Source of the DNA: Longimicrobiales bacterium
GTDB taxonomy: Bacteria > Gemmatimonadota > Gemmatimonadetes > Longimicrobiales > Gaopeijiaceae
Assembly (NCBI GenBank): GCA_028280205.1
Contig: JANQME010000456.1
Span: 1-9,462, forward strand
DNA: 9,462 bases
Reading direction: 5' to 3'
Shown: one piece after another, positions 1 to 5,606 of the stretch
How positions within the stretch are numbered: the first letter of the stretch is position 1
Layout of the letters: each line of letters opens with the position of its first letter
Made by a program: the position numbers and the translations under genes
The notes under the pieces: model-generated
What the model saw: the letters and a program-made list of their open reading frames with translations, nothing else
Told to the model about the DNA's origin: nothing
Database searches by the model: none

Positions 1-1
1 C

Positions 2-9
2 GGTATACC
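2..9. promoter_or_regulatory. Palindrome GGTATACC with -10-like TATACC, candidate PadR operator
   Basis: GGTATACC is a perfect 8-bp palindrome and one of the few AT-containing spots in an otherwise GC-rich leader. The embedded TATACC at 4-9 resembles a -10 hexamer, which would put transcription start near 16 and leave a leader of about 85 nt. PadR regulators commonly bind dyads overlapping their own promoter, so autoregulation is a reasonable inference. A -35 element would lie outside the window and the dyad may extend further left, so neither can be judged here. Confidence 0.3.
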
Positions 10-42
10 TAAGAGGACGAGGCATCGCTCGACGAGGGGTGG

Positions 43-74
43 CTCGGCGGCACCCGCCCGGGAGCGGGGCCGAG
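43..74 (+). other. Foldable leader hairpin upstream of padR
   Basis: CTCGGC (43-48) pairs with GCCGAG (69-74), and inside it CCCGC (53-57) pairs with GCGGG (64-68) around a 6-nt loop. Four unpaired bases (49-52) form a bulge on the left side. This gives 11 G/C-rich pairs ending 16 nt before the ribosome binding site. It could be an mRNA leader structure or simply a consequence of high GC; nothing in the sequence decides between these. Confidence 0.3.
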
Positions 75-99
75 GGCGCGGCCGAACCACGAGGCGACG

Positions 100-429
100 A
101 TGAGTGGCAGCGATCTGTTCACCGGTACTCTGGACATCCTCATCCTCCGCACGCTCCAGGCCGACGCGCTCCACGGGTACGCGATCGGCCGGGCGATCCG
201 CGACCACTCCGCGGGTGTGCTCTCGGTCGAGGAGGGTGCGCTCTACCCGGCGCTGCACCGACTCCAGCGCAAGGGGCTCCTCGAGGCGGAGTGGGGCCGA
301 ACGGAGACGGGGCGGCGCGCGAAGTTCTACCGGCTGACCGCGGAGGGCTCGGCCCACCTCGCGCAGGAGACGGCCCGCTGGGCGGAGTTCTCCGGTGCGG
401 TGAGCGCGATCCTCGGCCCGCGGGGCTGA
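100..429 (+). CDS. PadR family transcriptional regulator
   Basis: A 109-residue winged-helix DNA-binding regulator, the usual length for the short PadR subfamily. The family signature is clear: a helix with LDILILRTL (residues 11-19), then HGYAIGRAI (25-33), then the recognition region EEGALYPALHRLQRKGLLEAEW (44-65, beginning EEGALYPALH) and the wing with GRRAKFYRLTAEG (71-83). The short C-terminal helix (about 84-105) is expected to mediate dimerisation. The ATG at 100 follows GAGG at 91-94 with a 5-nt spacer. The gene ends 11 bp before the permease start and the two are almost certainly cotranscribed. PadR proteins of this kind usually repress their own operon and are relieved by a small molecule; the effector cannot be read from sequence. 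The pairing of this regulator type with an ADOP permease is common in Acidobacteriota and Gemmatimonadota. Confidence 0.93.
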   Translation: MSGSDLFTGTLDILILRTLQADALHGYAIGRAIRDHSAGVLSVEEGALYPALHRLQRKGLLEAEWGRTETGRRAKFYRLTAEGSAHLAQETARWAEFSGAVSAILGPRG

Positions 430-440
430 GGGGGCGATCC

Positions 441-3134
441 GTGTCCCGGCGACGCCCGCCCCGGGTGTTCCGACCCGGTCAGGTCCGAACGGACCCCGAT
501 GAGGACATCCGCGATGAGATCGAGCACTACCTGGAGGAGCGGGCGGCGGAGCTCCGGGCCGAAGGGATGGGAGAGGACGAGGCTCGACGCGTGGCGCGGG
601 AGCGATTCGGAGACGCCGAGCGTATCGAGGCGGATTTGCGCCGCGAGGCAGACAGACAGCGAACGAGGGAGGGGTGGACGATGGGGCTTTCGGCGATTCG
701 ACAGGACGTGAGATACGCGCTGCGCGGGATCCGGCGGAGCCCGGGCTTCGCGGCCGTTGCGGTCACGACGCTGGCGCTCGCGCTCGGTGGCAACGCGGCG
801 ATCTTCTCGGTGGTGGATGCCGCGCTGCTCAGTGCGCTCCCCTTCGCCGACCACGAGCGGCTGGTCTTCGTGAACGGATACCATCTCGTGGACGGTGAGG
901 TCTCGATCCGGGGCGCTTCGTTCCCCGAGTTCCGCGACTGGCGCGAGCGCTCCGAGGCGCTGCCGCGGATGGCGGCGGTGGCGGGTCCGTCGTTCGCGCT
1001 CAGCGGAGAAGGGAGCGCGGAGCGTGTCCAGGGCGAGCTCGTCACCGAGGACTACTTCGAGGTGCTCGGCGTCGGGGCGACGCGGGGGCGAACCTTCCAG
1101 AGTCAGGAGCACGGCGCTCCCGGCGCGGCCCCGGTGGTCGTCATCTCCCATGCGCTCTGGGAGCGGCGCTTCGGGCTCGCGCCCGACGCGATCGGTTCGA
1201 CGATGCTCGTCGACGAGCGTCCGCTCACCGTGATCGGCGTCATGCCGGCCGGCTTCCGAGGCACGAACCTCGACACGGACGTCTGGGTGCCCGAGTCGCT
1301 GATATCCAACCCGGACATCTTCGACTCCCGCGGCTCACGCTTTCTCACCGTGATCGGACGTCTCGCCTCGGGGGCCGACGTGGAGGGAGCCCAGAGGGAG
1401 CTCGACGTGATCGCGACCGAGCTGCAGACCGACTTCCCCCGGGCGCACGAAGATCGCTTCGCACAGGTGCAGTCGTTCCGAGAGGGGTACCTGGGTGGCA
1501 CGGGTCGACTCCTCTGGATCCTCATGGGCGCGGGGCTGCTCCTCCTCCTCATCGCCGCGGCGAACGTGGCCAACCTCCTCCTCGTGCGCTCGCACGGCCG
1601 CACGCGCGAGCTCGTGCTGCGCCGCGCGCTGGGCGCCGAGGGGCGTCGCATCGCGGGTCAGCTCCTCGCGGAGAGCGTCGTCGTCGCCGTCCTCGGTGGT
1701 GTGGCCGGGATCGGCGTGGCGACGGCCGCGCTGGAGGTGCTCGGCCCGATGATCCCGAGCGGCGTCCTACCGGGCTACGTCGAGCCGGCGTTCAGTACGT
1801 CCGCCTTCGTCTTCTCGCTCGTCGTGCTCTCGGTGGTGGGCGTGGTCACCGGTCTGGTCCCCGCGTTCTCGAGCGCGCGGATCGACATCGCCACGCGGCT
1901 GCGTGAAGGGAAGGGTGCGTCGGCCGGCGGAAGTCCCGGGAAGCTCCGTACCCAGCACGCCTTCGTGGTGGCTCAGGTGGGTCTCGCGCTCGTGCTACTG
2001 GTCGGCGCCGGGCTGCTGACGAGGAGCTTTCGGGCGCAGCTCGCCGTCGATCCCGGCGCGGACCTCGACCGTGTGGTGGCGATGCGCACGCAGTTGCCCG
2101 GCGCCCGCTACGGAGACGGCGAGACGATCCGCGAGGCGGTCCGAGAGCTGGAGCGTCGACTGAGCGCCCTGCCGGGCGCCGCGAGTGTCGCGATCGCGAC
2201 CGACCTCCCGTTTCGCGGCGGCTCGTCCGGGATCTACATGTACCGCGCGGGCGAGGGGGCGGAGGACCGGATCCGGGTCCACCGGCACCGGATCACGCCC
2301 GGCTACTTCGAGACGCTCGGCATCGACGTCGTGGAGGGCCGCGGCTTCAACGCCGACGATCCGGCCGGCGAGCCCACCGTCGCCATCATCACCGAGACGA
2401 TGGCCCGTCGGGTGTATCCCGGGGAGAGCGCCGTGGGACGCACGATGACGCTCGGGCCGGACGGGCGCCTCCCGGTCGAGATCGTGGGCGTGGTCGCGGA
2501 CGTGCGCTTCCGCGACGTGACCACGTCGCTCATGGCGGACGCGAACAGCCCCGACGTCTTCTTCCTCCTGCGCCAGATGGCGTCGAACGGTCTCGAGGTG
2601 GCGGTGCGCGCCGACGGGGCGCTGGCCGACCCCACCACGCTGCTGCCCACGATGCGCACGACGCTGGCCGAGCTCGATCCGGACCTGCCCGCCTTCCAGC
2701 TCGCCTCCCTGCGCGAGGGGTGGATGGCACGGACCGCCACGCCCCGCTTCGCGGCGTTCCTCATGTCGCTCTTCAGCGCGGTCGCGACGGCGCTGGCGTG
2801 CGTCGGTGTGTACGGCGTCCTCTCCTTCGCGGTCGGGCAGCGCGCGCAGGAGATCGCGATCCGGCGGGCGATCGGCGCGACGGGCGGCACGGTGGCGCGC
2901 TCGGTCATCGGGGACGGCGTGCGCTTGGCGCTCGCGGGACTCGTCGTCGGGGGGATTGCCGCGGCGTTCGGAGCGCGGGTGCTCGAGGGCTTCCTCTACG
3001 AGGTCGGCTCGACGGACCCGCTCACCTACGTATCCGTGGCCGGGGGCATGGTCGCGGTGGCCGTGCTCGCCGCCGCCCTTCCCGCCCTGCGTGCGCTCGG
3101 TCGGGACCCCGCGGAGGCACTGAACTCGGAGTAG
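441..3134 (+). CDS. ADOP-type ABC transporter permease (MacB/FtsX-like, duplicated)
   Basis: An 897-residue inner-membrane permease of the acidobacterial duplicated orphan permease (ADOP) type. The GTG at 441 is chosen because GAGGGGG (428-434, overlapping the padR stop) lies 6 nt upstream and because it keeps the N-terminal permease prefix domain (about 18-70, DEDIRDEIEHYLEERAAELR onward). The reading frame is open further upstream, but that part overlaps padR and is not coding. After QDVRYALRGIRRSPGF (88-103) come a first membrane helix (104-126), a MacB-like periplasmic core, and a first FtsX domain with helices near 355-378, 401-433 and 454-475. A second copy follows: a helix near 505-530, a periplasmic core (about 531-760), and FtsX helices near 770-795, 817-848 and 860-885. 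It ends with the family-typical RDPAEAL. No ATPase gene is adjacent, so the ATP-binding partner, if any, is encoded elsewhere; the substrate is unknown. Related MacB proteins use mechanotransmission across the periplasm for efflux or lipoprotein handling. Confidence 0.92.
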   Translation: MSRRRPPRVFRPGQVRTDPDEDIRDEIEHYLEERAAELRAEGMGEDEARRVARERFGDAERIEADLRREADRQRTREGWTMGLSAIRQDVRYALRGIRRSPGFAAVAVTTLALALGGNAAIFSVVDAALLSALPFADHERLVFVNGYHLVDGEVSIRGASFPEFRDWRERSEALPRMAAVAGPSFALSGEGSAERVQGELVTEDYFEVLGVGATRGRTFQSQEHGAPGAAPVVVISHALWERRFGLAPDAIGSTMLVDERPLTVIGVMPAGFRGTNLDTDVWVPESLISNPDIFDSRGSRFLTVIGRLASGADVEGAQRELDVIATELQTDFPRAHEDRFAQVQSFREGYLGGTGRLLWILMGAGLLLLLIAAANVANLLLVRSHGRTRELVLRRALGAEGRRIAGQLLAESVVVAVLGGVAGIGVATAALEVLGPMIPSGVLPGYVEPAFSTSAFVFSLVVLSVVGVVTGLVPAFSSARIDIATRLREGKGASAGGSPGKLRTQHAFVVAQVGLALVLLVGAGLLTRSFRAQLAVDPGADLDRVVAMRTQLPGARYGDGETIREAVRELERRLSALPGAASVAIATDLPFRGGSSGIYMYRAGEGAEDRIRVHRHRITPGYFETLGIDVVEGRGFNADDPAGEPTVAIITETMARRVYPGESAVGRTMTLGPDGRLPVEIVGVVADVRFRDVTTSLMADANSPDVFFLLRQMASNGLEVAVRADGALADPTTLLPTMRTTLAELDPDLPAFQLASLREGWMARTATPRFAAFLMSLFSAVATALACVGVYGVLSFAVGQRAQEIAIRRAIGATGGTVARSVIGDGVRLALAGLVVGGIAAAFGARVLEGFLYEVGSTDPLTYVSVAGGMVAVAVLAAALPALRALGRDPAEALNSE
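668..683 (+). promoter_or_regulatory. Internal ribosome binding site and ATG within the permease gene
   Basis: GGAGGGG (668-674) sits 6 nt before an in-frame ATG at 681, codon 81 of the permease. This is at least as good a translation start signal as the one assigned at 441. Initiation here would give an 817-residue permease beginning MGLSAIRQDVRYALRG, lacking the prefix domain but keeping every membrane and periplasmic domain. The full-length start is preferred because the prefix domain is recognisable. A second shorter product is possible. Confidence 0.3.
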
Positions 3135-3140
3135 TCGGGG

Positions 3141-3179
3141 GCCGACCGGTCCGGCGTCGAAGACGGCGTCAGGGTCGGC
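3141..3179. terminator. Candidate bidirectional terminator hairpin between convergent genes
   Basis: GCCGACC (3141-3147) and GGTCGGC (3173-3179) form a perfect 7-bp inverted repeat. Inside it CGTC (3155-3158) and GACG (3162-3165) pair around a GAA loop, extended by two more pairs across a mismatch. It lies between the permease stop (3132-3134) and the end of the convergent creatininase-family gene, overlapping that gene's last codons. There is no T-run on either side, so intrinsic termination is plausible only in the loose, high-GC sense. Confidence 0.35.
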
Positions 3180-4047
3180 GCGCCGCCATGAGCTCGCGGA
3201 TCTGGCTCAGTGCCGCGTCGACCTTGAAGCGGATCCCGCGCACCCCGCGCTCGACCGAAGCCCGCGTGGGATCGCCGGAGACGCCACTGTCCTCGAAGCC
3301 GCCGCCGGGGGCCAGCTTGTCCGTGCGGATGTGCCGGGGATCCACGGCCAGGAGCTGAGAGGTGTCGGAGATGCCGGCGTGGCCTCCGATCGTCTCGGGC
3401 GTCTCACCCTGCGATACGAGCCACTCGCGGAAGCCGTTGTTCGAGTAGTAGTCGCCCACGAAGTGCACGCGAGCGTCCCCGCCCTCCCACTCCTCATTCA
3501 GCATTCCGGCGACCTGCTCCATCCCGCGTTGATTCCCGCCGCTGTCCCCGATCATCACGATGTCCGTAAAGCCGTGGACGGCGAGGCTCCGGGCCGCGTA
3601 CTCGAGGAGCTTCATGTAGTGCTCCTCGGGGAAGGTGATCGTCCCGGCCTTCGACATGTGGCCGCGGGTCGGGTTGTTCACGTCCCCTTCCGGCACGTAC
3701 GTCACCACCGGTGCCACGAGCGCGTTGCCGAGCTCGCGCGCGATCATGGCCGAGGCGTGGTTGATGATGAACTTGTGCTTGCCGAGCACCATGTGCGGAC
3801 CGTTCTGCTCGGTGCCGGCCGTGGGGATGATGATCGTGGTCGTGCCACCGTCGATCGCGTCCCGGACCTCGGTCCATGTCAGCTCCTCGAGGAAGACGGA
3901 CGGGAGATCCTGGGCGGCGACGGGGACGGCTCCCGCGACGGCCGCCGTCAGGAAGCAACCCGCGGCGAGCGTGCGGATCGGACGAGCGAGCGCGCGGATC
4001 GGATGGGCGAGCGGATGGGTCGGTAGGGGAGCGTGTCGGTTCATCAT
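3169..4047 (-). CDS. Exported creatininase-family protein with altered metal-site residues
   Basis: A 292-residue protein with a signal peptide: hydrophobic core about 26-43, cleavage likely after VAA at 43-45. The mature part has the creatininase-family fold signatures: IIIPTAGTEQNGPHMVLGKH (72-91), GHMSKAGTITF (129-139), GFTDIVMIGDSGGNQ (159-173) and GGHAGISDTSQLLAVDP, in the usual order. Classical members are metal-dependent amidohydrolases with EQH, a following Asp, and NGH as metal-site signatures. Here the positions read EQN (80-82), His91 and GDS (167-169), so only Glu80 of these is retained; His85, His130 and the HAG histidine also remain. Metal use and substrate are therefore uncertain, and creatinine itself is not indicated. 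The start is the first of two adjacent ATGs; an in-frame stop lies 12 codons upstream with no other start between, and no strong ribosome binding site is visible. The gene is divergent from the DUF2911 unit and convergent with the permease. Confidence 0.88.
   Translation of the reverse strand: MMNRHAPLPTHPLAHPIRALARPIRTLAAGCFLTAAVAGAVPVAAQDLPSVFLEELTWTEVRDAIDGGTTTIIIPTAGTEQNGPHMVLGKHKFIINHASAMIARELGNALVAPVVTYVPEGDVNNPTRGHMSKAGTITFPEEHYMKLLEYAARSLAVHGFTDIVMIGDSGGNQRGMEQVAGMLNEEWEGGDARVHFVGDYYSNNGFREWLVSQGETPETIGGHAGISDTSQLLAVDPRHIRTDKLAPGGGFEDSGVSGDPTRASVERGVRGIRFKVDAALSQIRELMAARRP
3973..4013 (-). repeat. Degenerate 21-bp tandem repeat in the signal-peptide coding region
   Basis: GCGGATCGGACGAGCGAGCG (3973-3992) recurs as GCGGATCGGATGGGCGAGCG (3994-4013), two differences at a 21-bp period. 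A further partial copy begins near 4011 with GCGGATGGG. The repeat keeps frame, encoding the 7-residue units visible as HPLAHPI, RALARPI and RTLAAGC, and lengthens the basic n-region of the creatininase-family signal peptide to about 25 residues. Confidence 0.6.
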
Positions 4048-4190
4048 GGATCGGCTCGGGTGGGTCGGCGAATCGTCGCCAGACTAGGGGTGGCGCGCGC
4101 GCGCGGGCAAGGCGCCCCGACCCGGGCGGGGCTCGACGGCACGCCCCGTGCTTCCGACCTTGCAGGAACGAAGACGAAGGGAGGTGAGCC
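4048..4190. other. Divergent intergenic region with small hairpins and an alternating GC tract
   Basis: This 143-bp stretch must hold the promoters for both flanking genes. For the minus strand, TTGCCC (complement of 4105-4110) and TAGTCT (complement of 4081-4086) are spaced 18 bp, a weak -35/-10 candidate that would give a leader of about 27 nt; its spacer contains 13 nt of alternating G and C (4093-4105). On the plus strand two perfect small hairpins lie in tandem, GCCCCG/CGGGGC (4114-4132, 7-nt loop) and GCACG/CGTGC (4139-4151, 3-nt loop). No convincing plus-strand promoter hexamers were found. All of this is low-certainty in DNA this GC-rich. Confidence 0.35.
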
Positions 4191-4193
4191 TTG
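4180..4193 (+). promoter_or_regulatory. Strong ribosome binding site deciding a TTG start
   Basis: GGAGGTGA (4180-4187) matches the 16S anti-Shine-Dalgarno sequence over eight bases; from the end of GGAGG to the TTG at 4191 is 6 nt. There is no in-frame ATG or GTG upstream that would keep the signal peptide, so this site is the main argument for the rare TTG start of the DUF2911-type gene. Confidence 0.75.
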
Positions 4194-4763
4194 AGGGACG
4201 AGATTCATCGGCGCGCGGCGTGGGGTCGCCCGTCGCCGTGCGCCGTGCTCGCCGCCGTCGCGTCGTTGGCGGCCGTGGGCGTGTCCGCTCCCGCCCCCGT
4301 GGACGCCCAGCCTCGCGGCTCCGAACGCGGGGTCATGACGCAGCGGGTCAACGGGACGACGCTGACGGTCGACTACAGCCGGCCGGTGGCGCGCGGGCGG
4401 GAGAACCTGTTCGGCGGCGTGGTGCACTGGGGCGAGGTGTGGACGCCCGGGGCGAACTGGGCGACGACGCTCGAGGTCGATCGGCCGGTCGCGCTCACGA
4501 TCGAGACGGAGCCGTACACGTGGGATCCGCCGCCGTCGGAAGAACGGGCCGCGTACGTCGGGGCGTATGCCTTCGATACGAACGATCCGACGACCGGCGG
4601 TCCCCTGCGCGTCACGATCTCGGTGCTGGAGGAAGGCGGCCGGCTGGTGGGGCGATGGGGCTCGGCACCGATTGCGCTCGTCCCGGACGCGGAGCCGGGC
4701 GTGTTCCGTATCGGCTTCCTGCGCTGGGAGGGCGAGGTCTTCGGGGTGGGCGCGAAGCGGTGA
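4191..4763 (+). CDS. Exported DUF2911-type protein, short form
   Basis: A 190-residue protein of unknown function. An N-terminal signal peptide (hydrophobic core about 17-33) ends with VDA at 37-39, the likely cleavage site. Residues 47-96 match the front half of DUF2911: VDYSRPVARGRENLFGG (60-76) then GEVWTPGANWATTLEV (81-96), against the family pattern YSRP..RGR..FGGLVPYG.VWRTGAN.ATT. The usual next part, with the PAGTYSL.TIP strand and about 80 residues after it, is missing. Instead the chain runs straight into AAYVGAYAF (120-128) and a beta-rich tail (RVTISVLEEGGRLVGRWG and VFRIGFLRWEG) resembling the small DUF3471-like domain often found at the C-terminus of secreted proteins. This may be an internal deletion or a genuine short architecture. 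The TTG start is supported by a strong ribosome binding site. The stop overlaps a possible GTG start of the next gene, so the two are probably translated together. Confidence 0.8.
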   Translation: MRDEIHRRAAWGRPSPCAVLAAVASLAAVGVSAPAPVDAQPRGSERGVMTQRVNGTTLTVDYSRPVARGRENLFGGVVHWGEVWTPGANWATTLEVDRPVALTIETEPYTWDPPPSEERAAYVGAYAFDTNDPTTGGPLRVTISVLEEGGRLVGRWGSAPIALVPDAEPGVFRIGFLRWEGEVFGVGAKR

Positions 4764-4765
4764 CG

Positions 4766-5515
4766 ATGATCGACTGGCTCCTCACGGAGCAGCTGGTCGA
4801 GATCTTCCGCGAAGGTCTCGCCAAACGGCCGGAGCTCAACGCCGAGCTCGTGGCCCGCAGCCCGCACGGCGAGGAGGACGTGCTGGCCGGAGCGGGGACG
4901 GCCGTTCGCATCCGGTCGACGGCCGGGAGCCTGTACCTCGTCACCCCCCGGCGAATCGCCCGCATCGTCGATGAGCACGCGTACGACCTGATCGTGCTCG
5001 CCGATCTGATCGGGTACGACTGGATCTCTCCGGAGATGTCCGAGAAGGTGGCGCTCAAGGACGCGCACTTCGACCGCCTCTATCTCTACCCGCGCGAGGC
5101 GCCTCCCCTCGTGCTCGACCACCTCGGGCCGGCGGTCTACCCGCTCATGTTCTTCCTCGGGAGGGTGCTCGAGTACCAGTCGCAGAAGGTCATGCTGCGC
5201 AAGCTCGACGACGACGTGGTCGACACGCTGGGCCGTTGCCTGCTCGCGGCCGGCCGGGGCCCGTTCTTCTCGGACGACGAGCTCGAGTCGCTCTTCGACC
5301 GGAGCCGACACTCGATGGAGGTCGTGGCGGCGATGTGGCCGCGCATGAATCTGGCCGCGCCCGACCTGCGCGAGCTGCTGCTTTCCGTCGAGGAGGCGCT
5401 CGTGGCGAAGCGGGCCGAGCTTCCCGAAGCGTGGGAGGAGTGGATCCAGGTGCCGCCCGAGAACCTCGAGGCGGCGGTGGAGGTGTTCCGCCGCGTCTCG
5501 ACTGGCGAGGTCTGA
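4766..5515 (+). CDS. Conserved-looking protein of unknown function
   Basis: A 249-residue protein I do not recognise. No signal peptide and no convincing membrane helix are visible, so it is probably cytoplasmic, unlike its neighbours. The N-terminal half (about 1-115) alternates helix and strand, with strand-like runs TAVRIRS, SLYLVTPRRIARIV, DLIVLADLIGYDWI and FDRLYLYP; the second half (about 120-249) looks all-helical and acidic, with EALVAKRAELPEAWEEWIQ near the end. The GSLYLVTPRRI segment faintly recalls bacterial PH-like domains, but that is too weak to name. The ATG at 4766 starts 2 bp after the upstream stop; a GTG at 4760-4762 is in frame and overlaps that stop as GTGA, giving a protein two residues longer. 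Either way translation is probably coupled to the DUF2911-type gene. Codon use matches its neighbours, supporting a real gene. Confidence 0.8.
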   Translation: MIDWLLTEQLVEIFREGLAKRPELNAELVARSPHGEEDVLAGAGTAVRIRSTAGSLYLVTPRRIARIVDEHAYDLIVLADLIGYDWISPEMSEKVALKDAHFDRLYLYPREAPPLVLDHLGPAVYPLMFFLGRVLEYQSQKVMLRKLDDDVVDTLGRCLLAAGRGPFFSDDELESLFDRSRHSMEVVAAMWPRMNLAAPDLRELLLSVEEALVAKRAELPEAWEEWIQVPPENLEAAVEVFRRVSTGEV

Positions 5516-5546
5516 GGCCCGGCCGCCATCTTGCCGGTCGATTCAG

Positions 5547-5583
5547 CGCGACCTCGTCTGGATGCGCGCCGGACGAGGTCGCG
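5547..5583. terminator. Long hairpin, probable terminator of the DUF2911 unit
   Basis: Positions 5547-5561 and 5569-5583 form a 15-bp stem with a single G-U wobble (T5559 with G5571) around a 7-nt loop ATGCGCG. It begins 32 bp after the stop of the unknown gene and ends 24 bp before the peptidase ATG. There is no T-run after it, so it may act as a high-GC terminator, as an mRNA-stabilising 3' end, or as a dyad site for a DNA-binding protein controlling the peptidase. Confidence 0.55.
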
Positions 5584-5606
5584 AGACGCGAGGTGCGGGA
5601 GGCGGG

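Noticed and set aside
39..440. Long open frame extending the permease upstream through padR
   Set aside because: It is the out-of-frame shadow of padR, with no family resemblance in its translation; GTG 441 has a ribosome binding site and precedes the conserved prefix domain.
4148..4765. Upstream extension of the unknown 249-residue protein to 4148
   Set aside because: The extension lies entirely out of frame over the DUF2911-type gene, which has a signal peptide, domain match and strong ribosome binding site.
4373..5311. 312-codon minus-strand open frame opposite the DUF2911 and unknown genes
   Set aside because: An antisense shadow produced by high third-position GC; there is no ribosome binding site and no family signature.
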